Shown here: piece by piece, positions 21,231 through 32,886 of the stretch
Position numbering within the stretch: position 1 is the first letter of the stretch
Layout of the letters: every line of letters begins with the position of its first letter
Origin: Patiria miniata
Taxonomy: Eukaryota > Echinodermata > Asteroidea > Valvatida > Asterinidae
Length of the DNA stretch: 64,000 nt
Reading direction: 5' to 3'
Assembly (NCBI RefSeq): GCF_015706575.1
Contig: NW_024037048.1
Span: 12,541,512-12,605,511, forward strand
Translations under genes and position numbers: made by a program
The notes under the pieces: generated by a model
What the model saw: only the letters and a program-made list of their open reading frames with translations
Told to the model about the DNA's origin: nothing
The model's database searches: none

Positions 21231-21563
21231 ATTTTGATTTAATGCAAAATTGGCCACATTTGGCATGGCGCCAATGGGCCTTTGTCTGATCTAGTGAAAC
21301 TTAAGACTGGCCATTCTGTGATCAGGGTTGGTGATACTATGCTTTAAGACAATCAGGGGATTTGTTCCCGAAATTTTAATAAAACACCATCCAGCTCTCA
21401 GTCTAACCCAAAAACAAAGCCCACACGTGTTCAGCCAACCACGATATAGATTTACTTAACGCATTAATTATCCAACTTAAAACGCTGCCCATGATACCCC
21501 GCAGAGCATCCGAACATTTGCAAAATTAGCGAGTTGTTTTTGGATCCACTCTTTAAAACCACC
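21231..21563. other. Spacer, nothing recognised
   Basis: This is an unremarkable sequence between the family X repeat and the DIRS element. I see no gene, repeat or promoter that I can defend. Confidence 0.4.
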
Positions 21564-21577
21564 AGTCTACTTCACTC

Positions 21578-21720
21578 TACTTACCTGTAGAGCAACACTA
21601 CTTATGCATATTCCCCCTACCGGCAGGTATTTTCGCTAAGAGTTATATACAATAGCGCCCTCCAGCGCCCTACCCATAACACCCCGCGGCATGCGTGCCT
21701 CGTGAGCGTCCTCTTTTCTC
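21578..21720 (+). repeat. DIRS left inverted terminal repeat (copy A)
   Basis: It begins TACTTACCTGTAGAGCAACA and ends CCTCTTTTCTC. It matches the reverse complement of 27885-28027 along 143 bp. Confidence 0.93.
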
Positions 21721-21880
21721 TTAGCGGCAGGTCGGGTAGGACGTGCATGAAATAGCTCGCTGTTTGCCTCGTCATTTACTACCCTTTTTTGCGTTGAAGA
21801 GAAGTATTTAATAAAAGATTTAGTAATAACATTAGTTTGTAGAGTTTCATCATCTTCTGGGTTTCATTTATTTCATAAAT

Positions 21881-24285
21881 ATGAAGCGTTTGGGGAGGGC
21901 CGATCTGTCATTAACCGTTAGGGATAGCTCTCCCACGGGACGGACCGAGTTCTCGGGGGACTCTGCCGTTAACGCTCCGACGTTACCGCGGCAGCAGTCT
22001 CTCGTCCGGCACCCTCAGCCACAGTCGGCTGGGGGAGTTGGCAGTTCCGCCGATCAGTTAAGGGGACCTCGGTCACCTTCTCCGATCGACTCGGGCGGAA
22101 CACCCAAACTAAAGGCACACTCCGGCAAGGTTCCCCTAAAACATATCTCCTGTGCCGGAGCAAAGCCTAAGAAGGGCCGTCAGGGCAAGCGTGGCTCGGC
22201 AACGAGCGCCGCTTTGGCACCTAGCCCTCCCCCGGTCACGGGGCAGCCCGAGGGGACTAGCCGTCACACTTCGGTGGGCTCTAGTCACCCGTGCCCTCCC
22301 GACACAGTGCCGAACACCACTGGTTGTCGGGATGGGCTATTGCACGGGCTACCGGTCCGTCCAGCGCTCGCTCAGCCCACGGGGCCTGAGGCGCTGTCGG
22401 CCGGGTGCATTATGAGCGATACGGAGCCGATCGCCCCGGGGGATCCCGGGCCGACGGCCCCCGTGCTAGTTGCTCAGAGGGACTACTCTCGTCATCGGAA
22501 TTTTTCCATTGTTCGGGGGTCCCGGTGCCCCAGGTGTCTTCCGAGTTTTCCTCGGACACACCTCGGGGCCGTTCTTCTAAAAAGAAGAGTAAGAAGAAGA
22601 AGGCTGCACGCCGATTACATCGTTCTTCTTCGGGGTCTGACGACTCCTCTGACCGGTCCCGCCGGGGCAAACGCTCCCGGGGGGAGGACGCGGTTTCTAG
22701 GGCAGATTTCCTGCTGGCTTTCCAGTCAATTTCCGATACGCTATCGGCTATGTCGGCAGGCCGCCGGGCGGGCCCTATTGGGGGCCCCCCTGCAGCGGTG
22801 GATTACGGCCCACAGCCATCGGTCGTTGGGCCCGCATCACAGTCTTCAGTCACCGGTCACGCTTGGGTGGCCCGGGAACAGAGGGACATACCGCACACAA
22901 TTAGTCGTGCTCCGGCGTCCCCGCCTGCGGTGAGGGCTTCACAGTCGTCGTGCGTTGGTCACGGTTGGGTGGCCCAAGCACAGCGGGACATACCGCCCGT
23001 GGTTGACCGTACACCGGAGGCCCGGCCTGCAGCGAGCGTCTCGCATGCATCGGCCGTGGGCCACGGTTGGGTGGATCAGAGGCCGCGGGACCTACCGCGT
23101 ACGCTGGGATCCCCACCTGTATTGAGTATTCATCCATCTATGCAGTTTGACTCGGAGGAAGTTGTCCAGCCACTACCGCGTGGCTCGGTACAACTCGCCC
23201 CCCCTGACGGCGCTCGTTCACCGGAGTCAACTCGGCCCTCACAATCGGCTGAGTCATCCGATGACGACGAGGAATCGAACCAGACCGTTTACAGCGGCTG
23301 TCTATCTCTGAAACGGAGCTCCGTTTAGTACAGAGGGATATGATAAGAGTACTTCATTTACCCTCCGCTGATGAGCCCCCTCCGCCTGATCATAAATCTT
23401 TCAAGCGAAGGACGGGCTCCGCATCTAGCAGCGATAAGATATTCCCCGTACTTCCCTTAGATCAGGTATGCGTGGAACGTATCGACAGCATCATGTCAAC
23501 TGATAAATGGCGGCCGTTTCTCAGTCGAGAACGGGATTATTTTCGTTTCCCGGCTGAAGATCAGGTGAAGTTCTTCACTCCGCCTACCATCCCCGACGCC
23601 GCAAAAGATAAACTTGCGGCCGATGAGAGTGGTTCGTCTTCCAAGCGGCCCTTTGTGGACAAAACACGGGGTAAACTTGAAGATGTTTTGAAGAAGATGG
23701 ATACAGCTTCACGCTTCGGTTTGAAATCAGCGTCTTTCCTGCTTCTTCTCACGGAATATTTGGCCGTGGGCTATGAAGAAGATTCGCCGATTCCAGCAGA
23801 TATGCTGACTGCGGCCCTTCATTGTCTCGACCATGGTCTACGCTCAGTGCTTGATCAATTCGCACGCGTGTCGACCCTATCAACGTCCACCCGCCGGGGT
23901 AACGTGCTCGATGCACTTTTTCCTCCCGTCGCAGGGTGCTCGCAAAAGACTTGAAAATCTCCCCTTGACGGGCCCGGATCTGTTTGCTGATAAATTCGAA
24001 GAGCAGATGCGAGATGAGGCCAAACGTCTGAAGGCTACAGAGAAAATCAACTTCAAGAAGCCTCCAGCACCGGCGCCCAAACAGCAGCGGGGTAAGGGCA
24101 AAACATTTGTCATTCCCCGCCGCAAGCCTCTGAAATCTGGTCGCGGTGGTTTTCGTGGCCGCACGGACAATACTTCCGGTGCGCGCGCCACGCAGGCCCG
24201 CACGTTCTCTGGACAACAACGGCCCCAATCCGGTCATGGTTTCCGGGCACCGGCCCCCCGTTATCCCGGGGGCTGGCGCAAGTGA
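21881..24285 (+). pseudogene. DIRS gag-like ORF1, frameshifted (copy A)
   Basis: The coding potential moves between frames: an N-terminal basic/Pro/Ser-rich part (from ATG 21881), a middle part (22405-23328) with a Lys/Arg-rich tract (SSKKKSKKKKAARR) and three repeats around VGHGWVAQAQRDIPP, then 23340-23954 with the conserved gag core (PTIPDAAKDKL, RFGLKSASFLLLLTEYLA, LDQFARVS) and 23833-24285 with LTGPDLFADKFEEQM and a basic Gly/Arg tail. The frame change near 23925 is in TTTTTCCTCCC. In DIRS elements this protein is thought to package the RNA. Copy B has the same shifts, so they predate or are shared by both sequences. Confidence 0.75.
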
Positions 24286-24437
24286 CTTAGTAGACTCGTG
24301 GCGGCCTCCCGCCGTCGGACCCGTGGGAGGCCGTCTCCGAGACTTTGCGGGGTCCTGGGGTTTAATTACGTCCGACCGGTGGGTACTCGACACGATGCGG
24401 CTACGCACTCGAGTTCTCGAGCACCCCCCCGTCAGAC

Positions 24438-25993
24438 ATGATCGTTCGACCGACGGTAGTTCCGTCCGATCCTACCAAACGTCTCTCCCTCGAAGGGGAG
24501 ATCAGTTCCCTCCTCGGGAAACGGGCAATTCGCCCGCTCCCTCCGGGGGAGACACGGTCGGGTTTCATGTCGACCTTCTTCCTGGTACCCAAGAAGGAGG
24601 CCGGCATGTGGCGCCCGATTTTAAATCTAAAACCCCTCAACAAATTTATTCGGCCAAGACGTTTTCGCATGGATACGCTCAACATCATACTCCAATCGAT
24701 TCGTACTCCTGCGTGGGGAGCCAGTCTAGATCTGAAAGATGCGTATCTACACATTCCTGTCAGACCAGACCACTGGAAGTTTCTTCGTTTTCAGTACGAG
24801 AACGTCCAGTACGAGTTCATGGTTCTTCCGTTTGGTCTAGCCACCTCACCCCGGGTCTTCACGCGTGTGGTGAAGACAATCGGGGCCGCATTAAGAAAAC
24901 AAGTGTGTGATGATCTTCATGTATCTGGACGATTGGATCATTATTGCTCAATCTCAGACGGCCGCATCAGCGGCACTCAATCTGACTTGGCGTCTAGCGG
25001 CGGATCTCAGGTTTATTATCAACGCCGAGAAATCCCATCCACATCCATCCCAATTCCCAATCTTTCTGGGAGCGTCACTCGATCTCCAGAAGGGATTGGT
25101 TCGGCCTACGGAGGAACGAATTGTAAATCTCCAACAGTGTGTGTCTCTGTTTCTCCCGACGACCATGGCCCCAGCGCAAGCCTGGCTAAGGTTGCTCGGT
25201 CTTATGGCCAGTATGGTAGATGTGGTGAACTTTTGCAGACTAAGGATGCGTCCCATCCAATTACATCTGCTGTCCTTCTATCGGCCGTCGTCATCACATA
25301 CGTCATCTGGTGCCGACCACACCTTGGCTAATACCGCACCTCCGTTGGTGGCTCGACAATGCCAATCTCACGGAGGGGCGCGCTTTTCACAATCCGAGGC
25401 CGTCAGTGACCATCACGACAGACGCGTCACTTTTTGGCTGGGGGGCCACCCTCCACCCGCGCCAAGTAGCGGGTCGGTGGGGGCCCGAAGAGTGCTCGAA
25501 GCACATAAATGTGCTGGAGATGTTGGCAGTCATCAATGCTCTCCAACGTTTTCAAGCATCAGTGACAAACCAAGTAGTCAACATTCGTTGCGACAATGCC
25601 ACAGTAGTGGCCTACATCAATCGACAGGGAGGCACGCGATCCGCCCAACTATGCGCGCTCACGTGGAATCTCTTCCACTGGTGTATGGACCACGGAGTAA
25701 CACTCGTGGCAACTCATCTCCCAGGCGAGGAGAACGTCACAGCCGACGCTCTCTCCAGGGGGTGGGTCGTTCCGACGGAATGGACACTGCGTCCGCAGGT
25801 TGTCCAATCACTTTTTCTGTTGATCATCGGCCTCATGTCGACCTGTTTGCCTCTCGAAACAACCACCAGTTACCGGTATACTGCGCAAGACACAACGACC
25901 CTTGCGCATGGCAGACAGACGCGCTGGCAATACGGTGGGACAGACTACTTGCGTATGCCTTTCCCCCGTTCTCCCTCATACCGCGAGTACTGA
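24438..25993 (+). pseudogene. DIRS reverse transcriptase/RNase H, copy A (indel-broken)
   Basis: Same protein as 48905-50461 but interrupted: GTGTGTGATG at about 24903 (copy B GGTGTGATG) shifts the frame just before the catalytic YLDD (24922-24933), and two bases are missing at about 25288. The RNase H part continues at 25310 with VTITTDASLFGWGA. It is unlikely to make an active protein if the sequence is right. The indels may be sequencing errors. Confidence 0.88.
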
Positions 25994-26169
25994 CCAAAGT
26001 GGAACAGGAGGAGTGCAAGATCCTCCTCATAGCTCCCTTTTGGCCACGCCAGCCTTGGTTCCCGAGACTCATCAAGCTCTTGGTTCACCGCCCGGTGATT
26101 CTTCCGAAGAGGGCAGACATACTGTTCCAGCCCAGCTCGGGTTTTTCTTCACCCGGCCCCGAGGATCTC

Positions 26170-27268
26170 CACCTGACGTGCTGGGTATTATCAAGCAATC
26201 CTTCCGCACGGCGGGCCTTTCTGAACGAGCTGCGGCCATTGCAGCCTGCAGCCGGCGGGAGTCTACCAGGAAAATTTATAACAGTAGATTACACCATTTT
26301 TACAAATGGTGTAAAGCCAGGTCTCTGCATCCCCCCCGATACTTCTATAGGAGAGATTGCAGACTTCCTAGTAGGCCTCTTTGACAGTGATCTTGCTACA
26401 GCCACAGTTAAGAATTACCGTTCGGCTATAGCGGCTATTCATGGAGGTTTCTCTGACGGTTCCTCGGTGTCAGATAATCAGAATCTTAGCCAACTTATCA
26501 AGGGGATGTTTGTGTCACGCCCCCCGACACGTAGACTATTACCATCGTGGGATCTCTTTGCTGTCTTATCAACCTTATCGAGACCCCCGTTTGAACCAAT
26601 GGGCAGCTCAACCTTGTTGCAGCTGTCGGTTAAAGTGTCATTTCTATTAGCAGTGGCTACGTCTAGACGACGTAGCGAGCTGCATTCGCTTACAGTGGAG
26701 ACAGGTCACATCCGGTGGGAACCAGGGGGTGTTCGCCTGGTTCCTAAAACAGGTTTTCTGACCAAAAATCAGTCAGAATCATTTTCACCTCCTGACATTT
26801 TTGTGCCGGACATCAAATCCTTTTCGTCTGTCTCTGGTGACAGACTTTGGTGTCCGGTCAGGGCCCTGAAGTGGTACGTTGACAGAACTAAAACGCTCCG
26901 AAGCGGCCATTCACAGCTGTTTATAACAACGACTCCACCATACCGGCCGGCCTCGCGTGATACAATTTCCCGCTGGTTGGTTACGGCCATCAAATCAACA
27001 ATAGACTCACCAACAACAGATTCCGTTGGGTCAGTCCATGCACATGAGGTCAGGGCAACTTCTACTTCCTGGGCCTTTTTTAAGGGTGTTTCTATTAAAG
27101 ATATCACACAGGCAGCGTGTTTGGAAAACCCCCAACACCTTTACAGAGTGTTATTTGAAGGATGTCCTCCAGACGGAAGGCAGAGCCGGGAGAGTGGTGC
27201 TGAAGGCGGCGAGCCGAGCATCATCAGGTCCACAGGATCCTCTCCTACCCGGGACTTCCCTAGAATAG
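26170..27268 (+). pseudogene. DIRS tyrosine recombinase, copy A (broken before the catalytic Tyr)
   Basis: It carries the same domains as 50650-51735, including HAHEVR (27037-27054), but one extra T in GTGTTTGGAAA (about 27117-27122) puts the nucleophilic Tyr (27152-27154, TECYLKDV) out of frame. It also shares the C7 frameshift with copy B. Confidence 0.85.
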
Positions 27269-27474
27269 GTGAGTCTCCTCATCCTGGCTATTTACATTAT
27301 ACATTACATTGTATTGAGTATAAATGTATAGCTAAACACTCTTGTAATAAGGTCATTGGTCTTGGACAAGTTACCTTCTTTGTATACAGTTTTACCTTGT
27401 GCATGGGCTTGGTTTGAAGTGTTTTAGAACTTGCTTTAAGAAGTGTCTTGTACTAACAGTACTCTTCTTTGCAG
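27269..27474 (+). other. Candidate spliceosomal intron after the recombinase (copy A)
   Basis: Donor TAG|GTGAGT at 27269, acceptor TTCTTTGCAG ending 27474, with a TACTAAC branch-point-like motif just upstream of the pyrimidine tract. The donor lies immediately after the recombinase stop codon. Confidence 0.5.
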
Positions 27475-27729
27475 GATTCAACTGTATTATATATTATATT
27501 TATTATTATATAATACTTTACATTATGAGACGTTCCCCCTAACGAGGGCTGACGTCTCGATTAACATGTGAGGGTAATTAATATCCTTTACATGTACAGT
27601 TCTTGGTTTTTTCCCCTGTCCGCCTTTGGACGGAACAGTGGGAGCCATCTGGGGTTACATTCCATGTTTCATACCCCTGTGAGTAAGCAATAGCATCTCG
27701 CATGGCCCACCTCCTTGACGGTGCTAGTC

Positions 27730-27831
27730 TATGCATAAGTAGTGTTGCTCTACAGGTAAGTAGAGTGAAGTAGACTCCCCCCCCACAGAAGTGTGGTTGG
27801 GGTCTACGAACGAATACTTACCTGTAGAGCA
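27730..27831 (+). repeat. DIRS internal complementary region (copy A)
   Basis: The first half (TATGCATAAGTAGTGTTGCT... to GAAGTAGACT) is the reverse complement of the left extreme. The second half (CCACAGAAGTGTGG ... TTACCTGTAGAGCA) is the reverse complement of the right extreme. It would template joining of the ends into a circle. Confidence 0.9.
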
Positions 27832-27884
27832 TCCCTCCCTCCTACCCCACTCTTCTCGATGCCTTGGGTACTTTGTTGTATTCC

Positions 27885-28027
27885 GAGAAAAGAGGACGCT
27901 CACGAGGCACGCATGCCGCGGGGTGTTATGGGTAGGGCGCTGGAGGGCGCTATTGTATATAACTCTTAGCGAAAATACCTGCCGGTAGGGGGAATATGCA
28001 TAAGTAGTGTTGCTCTACAGGTAAGTA
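27885..28027 (+). repeat. DIRS right inverted terminal repeat (copy A)
   Basis: It begins GAGAAAAGAGGACGCTCACG and ends CTACAGGTAAGTA, the inverse of 21578-21720. Confidence 0.93.
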
Positions 28028-28112
28028 TTCGTTCGTAGACCCCAACCACACTTCTGTGGGGGGGGGGGGGATTTGGTGGCGTCAGAGTTGGTTTTGGGGG
28101 TGCGTATGGGTT

Positions 28113-28612
28113 NNNNNNNNNNNNNNNNNNNNNNNNNNNNNNNNNNNNNNNNNNNNNNNNNNNNNNNNNNNNNNNNNNNNNNNNNNNNNNNNNNNNNNNN
28201 NNNNNNNNNNNNNNNNNNNNNNNNNNNNNNNNNNNNNNNNNNNNNNNNNNNNNNNNNNNNNNNNNNNNNNNNNNNNNNNNNNNNNNNNNNNNNNNNNNNN
28301 NNNNNNNNNNNNNNNNNNNNNNNNNNNNNNNNNNNNNNNNNNNNNNNNNNNNNNNNNNNNNNNNNNNNNNNNNNNNNNNNNNNNNNNNNNNNNNNNNNNN
28401 NNNNNNNNNNNNNNNNNNNNNNNNNNNNNNNNNNNNNNNNNNNNNNNNNNNNNNNNNNNNNNNNNNNNNNNNNNNNNNNNNNNNNNNNNNNNNNNNNNNN
28501 NNNNNNNNNNNNNNNNNNNNNNNNNNNNNNNNNNNNNNNNNNNNNNNNNNNNNNNNNNNNNNNNNNNNNNNNNNNNNNNNNNNNNNNNNNNNNNNNNNNN
28601 NNNNNNNNNNNN
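28113..28612. other. Assembly gap of exactly 500 N
   Basis: An unbroken run of 500 undetermined bases, a typical scaffolding placeholder and not a measured distance. Reading frames that cross it are meaningless. Confidence 1.
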
Positions 28613-29935
28613 TTTTTTACACTGGACACTTAGATGGACACTTAGACCACCATGTTTAAAATACTCATGTACATGTTCATTCAACTTGGATGAAACTCAT
28701 TTACGGCAGTTATTGCTAAACCAGTCGAAACAGCTCAGTGTTTGTCCACAAACACATTTCTAGTTTTTCTTCTTTTTTTTCTTTTGTTCACCCCCAATCC
28801 CATAGACTTTGTACACATTTATTAAGCCCGGCATTTTTACTAAAACAAACTAGTATTCTAATGAAACTGAACCAATGTCAAGACCCCACAGTGAACTTGT
28901 GTCCCGAAGAGTGATGTCATGATGACGTCATCATGGGTCACATGATGTCATCTAAATGTGCAAACTTAAAGACCCTATATCTAGAGTTAAGTCCGATTGG
29001 GTTCCACACTCGGTATGTAAGTAGACCTGGGTGTGTTTAGGTAAAATTGAGGCGACGTCATCGTGTGATTTTATATCGATTTTTAAAGTTTTGAAGATTA
29101 TCACCATATCTCTTGAAATGAACATTTTGAAAATTGTGTGACGTCATGTTGAGTCATCAAAAATGTGATTTTTCAAAAACACATATAAGTCCGATTGACT
29201 TTGAAACTTGGTGGGTAGGTAGATACTGTTAATACCGGTAGTATGCAGATTTAAATCTGAAATGAACTCCTGATGACGTCATCTCCTAATTTGTTTTAAT
29301 AATTTATCACTTTTTACATTTTCTTCTTATACAAAACTTTGACATATTATTATTTACAAATGCGGAAAAGCCTATGTTCTGTTCATTGAACAGACATAGC
29401 TCTAGTTTTGTGATGTTGTTATTATTTGTGTATTTAGCTGTTTTGGAGTACATACAGCTCTTGTTTTCGTTACAGTTTTTGTGTTTTAAGTTCTCCTTTT
29501 TCAGACTCCTCTCCATTGGTTTTGTACACGTATTTGTTCTACCCATACACTTTGGCACTTTCGGCAGTCCGATTTTGTGGTTGACTTTGTACATGTCCGA
29601 AGCTCATGATAAAGTCGTTATCCTTGGGCAAAAAGTACAGATCTGACTACAAGGGTTCTCGGAGGCCTTGGTCTGGACTGTAGAAAGGTCGTAAAGTTAA
29701 TTCCCAAAAGAGTGAGGCACCCACATTGTAACTGCCGTACTTTGACCAATTCATGGTTGGTTCAATATTACTTTCACTTGGGTTTTCTTGACTTTAGCCT
29801 TATTCGGTATATATGTTTTATGGGTAAACAATCCAATTTCCTTCTTTTTCTGTAAGCACACATTTTAGTTAGGGAGTACTTTGCTTGTTCTTCAAGTCAG
29901 AAACAGCTTGTGTTTGTCCATAAAAACATTTCTAG
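28613..29935 (+). mobile_element. Helitron-like 3' segments, copy B
   Basis: Hairpin plus CTAG ends at 28760-28763, 29402-29405 and (degenerate) 29932-29935, equivalent to 4289, 4928 and 5459. The first is cut by the gap. Confidence 0.4.
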
Positions 29936-30068
29936 TTATTCTTTGTTATCCAACAAAGCCCAACTGGAACATCTGTATCTTTAGCCTGGTGGTATATGGA
30001 ACTCAGATGCACTACCTTTTCTGTGTTCCACGAGCATGGGGTGGGGTGGGGGGGGGGGTGGAACAACT

Positions 30069-30667
30069 CGTTGTCGCACCACGAACCGGTGTATCTCGAT
30101 TTTTGCCAAATTGAGTTTTTGTCATTAATGTTATTATTTATCAAAGTGCTCATTCTCAGAAAGTTTTTATTCCAATCGGAGTTCTAATTAACTAAGAACG
30201 CTAATTGGACTGTGTGGCGTATCTCTAAAAAATGAAAAATGCTGCACACGAAGTGGCGTATCCCGATACGCCACTTTACACGCTAAGTCCCATAGTGCTA
30301 TGACGTCACAAAGTGTGTGTCTACATGAAAAATTGGAATTTAGCGTTTCACAAACCGACGTATCTCTGTATCTGGCACACGGCCACTATTACGCGCGTAG
30401 TATGACATACGATAAACATGATAAAAATCTTTTTCACAAAGTGACGAAAAACTTTGGAACTGAATTTCTCAAAAACTAAGCAACTCAGATGCACACGGAT
30501 TGCATACAATAAAGTTCAATCTATAATTTAATAGCAAAAATGAAACAGTTTGAATTCTTACACAGTGAGTATATTGAATGAGCCTACAAAATAATGACCA
30601 ACTTTAAATCGGTTTTTCTCGAAACACAAAAAAAAATGCAATACGTCGGTTCGTGGTGCAACCGACG
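30069..30667. mobile_element. TIR MITE with AACT duplication, copy B
   Basis: Equivalent of 5595-6194, AACT at 30065-30068 and 30668-30671. Its left TIR lacks one G (GTTGTCGCACC). Confidence 0.6.
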
Positions 30668-30671
30668 AACT

Positions 30672-31868
30672 ATATAGCAAAGTTGACGCACAGTAAAGAT
30701 GGAACCCACATGCTGTACACTAACTTTTCAGCCGCCGTTATCCTTATTGCACATGCATGCAGCAGGAAAGTGTTGGTATCTTAGTAGAATGAGCAATACT
30801 CGGGGTAGTATGTGGACCATGGTATTTGGGATGATTTATTCGACCCCCATTAAAGAAAACCAGCCTGGCCGAATTACAACAATAGAAGTTCAATTCACTG
30901 ATAAAGAAATTCCACTTGGTGGCACAGCATTGTAATGTTTTACATTTGTGCAATGGAAACAGTAATAACAGTAATATTACTCAGTGACATATGGAATGTT
31001 CCATTCCACTTGGCTTCCCTCGTGGAATAGAAACCAATCCATCTGTCATCTCCAGGCGTGTGATATCCACTTTTAAAAATTTTCCCACTCCCCTTTTGTT
31101 TCTGCTTCACTTCACTCTTTTTTTTAAGTTCGTCAATCTCAACTTGGGGGTCAAAAGTTACCCCATTTGTATTTCTTCTTTCACATCGATGGACCGGAGC
31201 AACGGTGATCGATAGTGCATGAAGCATTGCTTGAACTAATTTTAAAAATAACATTCACGACATCGATCTGCAAATTTTTGGTCTTCAAGTTCTTGTGTAT
31301 GTGTACGTATACCATATAAGAAACAGATTGTGTAGAATGCGAAATGAAGATGATAATTGGAGATATAAGGACCAGGAACCAGTTAGTATTCGGCAATGAC
31401 CCCGACAGCTTGAAATTTATGTCATGTAAACGTTTTGAAACGATCCCAAACAGTGGTACATGTATAGAATGTGGGGGTTCTAGACTAAATAAATAAATAC
31501 ATTTAAAAAAGCTAGCATTTCTAAATACGGCCCAAAAAAAGGGGAAATCCCCGCACGACACGTCTAGACTCACCCGACCATGTGTGATCTTGAACATGTT
31601 GAGGAACAATGGAATTAAGCATAAACAACATGACCTTGAAACACGAGGGGGGGGGGGGGGGTAATACCGCACAACCTTGCAAGTTCTATAGCACAATGGA
31701 ATTTGGCATAAACAATGCGACCTTGAAACATGTGGGGGGAAAAAAGCTCCCTACCTCTGAAAAGGTAGGGAGCTATTTTTTATAATAAATGGAGGGTAAT
31801 ATGATCAGACAGATGGCTACTTTAAAAAAATATATATAAAAGTTTTATTAAAAATATCATTTTTTATT
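30672..31868. other. Non-coding stretch, copy B; hairpin 31745-31774
   Basis: Equivalent of 6199-7395 with about ten indel differences. The AGCTCCCTACCT hairpin is unchanged. Confidence 0.35.
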
Positions 31869-31880
31869 AAAGACATTTTA

Positions 31881-32206
31881 ATTCAAATTAGGTTTGCCCT
31901 TCACCGACGTATAAACATTGTATACTCATTGTGTTACCTCCAGAGTGAAAGTTTGAAAAAAATCGCTCGGGTGGGACTCGAACCAACGACCTCCTGTTTT
32001 CTAGTGTAGATGTCTGACCACTCAACCACCGAGCTAACGGGATCGGTTGGCTAATTCGAATCAGATGTACATAGCAGCGGGTACCGCATTAACTATTCAT
32101 AAGATGGAATTTTGCGTCGGGGTGATGTAAATCAAATTAGGTTTGCCCTTTACTGACGTATAAACACTGTATTCTCAGTGTGTTACCTCCCGAGTGAAAG
32201 TTGGAA
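31881..32206 (-). mobile_element. tRNA-derived SINE-like element, copy B
   Basis: Equivalent of 7408-7733, flanked by AAAGACATTTTA at 31869-31880 and 32207-32218. Confidence 0.7.
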
Positions 32207-32218
32207 AAAGACATTTTA

Positions 32219-32886
32219 GTTTAAATAAATAAATGCATCCTTTCCAGAGTGAATACATCGAGGTATTTGATAAACTGCCAGTTAAAATACCGACTACAAA
32301 ACCACCACCACCCAAAATCGCACTCACATTAGTCCTTGGACCATCCGTCTGTCCGTCCGTCCATCCGGGCGTTCTGACCATACCACCCTTGTGGGGTGAT
32401 GTTCCTTTCAGGACACATCACCCCACTATTTTCACAATAGAAAAACATCACCCCAGAAGAGAATCTTTAGAAAAGGGATAATGGGAACACAATGCTATCA
32501 CCCCACAATTCTGTCTGGCTGGAATGTCCGTCCGGGCAGCTTAATTTCTGGATGATAACTTGAGTTAAAAATGTTGTTTGGGATTGTAACTTCAGTAGGG
32601 GGTTGCCCTTAGAAGTAGGTAAGTTAGGAGTAGTTTTGAGGTCAAAAGGTCAAAGGTCAAGGTCACCATGGTGAGTTAAAGGTAAATGGTTTCCGGATGA
32701 TAACTTCAGTTAGAAATGAGATTTTGGTGTCTAGCTTTGGTAGGGGGTTGCCCTTGGGAATAGGCAAGTTGGGTTTGGTTTTGGGTAAAAAGGTCAAAGG
32801 TCAAGGTCACCGTGGTGAGTTAAAGGTAAATGGTTTCCGGATGATAAATTGAGTTTCAAAAGAGATTTTTGTGTCTAACTTAGGTA
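32219..32886 (+). repeat. Element IV satellite, copy B
   Basis: Equivalent of 7746-8414, with hairpin leader, then ~145-bp monomers, ending at GGTA (32883-32886) where the LINE begins. Confidence 0.7.

Larger units (their letters stand above)
21564..28070 (+). mobile_element. DIRS-type retrotransposon, copy A
   Basis: Left ITR 21578-21720 and right ITR 27885-28027 are 143-bp inverted copies. The ends extend beyond the ITRs to AGTCTAC (21564) and to CTGTGGGG (about 28057-28070). An internal complementary region at 27730-27831 is complementary to both extremes joined together. Between them lie gag-like, RT/RNase H and tyrosine recombinase genes. This is the hallmark of DIRS1-group elements, which replicate through a circular intermediate. 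Copy A has extra indels in RT and recombinase relative to the copy at 46031. Confidence 0.93.
4142..28112. repeat. 24-kb block, copy A (duplicated at 28613-52579)
   Basis: Every feature from 4142 to 28112 recurs in the same order and orientation at 28613-52579, offset by 24466-24473 bp. Copy A ends at 28112 exactly where a 500-N gap begins. Its homologue continues past 52579 into new sequence. Differences by eye are almost all 1-3 bp indels, often in homopolymers. See findings for the assembly-artefact interpretation. Confidence 0.97.

Noticed and set aside
21881-22933. Single 350-codon protein in the gag region
   Set aside because: The conserved gag continuation switches to another frame at about 22400-22500, so the latter part of this frame is a shadow.
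22621-23400. Hammerhead-like CTGATGAG word near 23367
   Set aside because: Stems required around the core are absent and it lies in gag coding sequence.
24146-24910. Second long frame overlapping the RT start (and the 1040-codon frame at 48613-51735)
   Set aside because: Its first part is the shadow of gag and RT in another frame; only the last part (RT C-terminal extension and recombinase) is real, and it is annotated separately.
28015-28763. Long frames on both strands across the gap
   Set aside because: They consist of undetermined bases translated as X.
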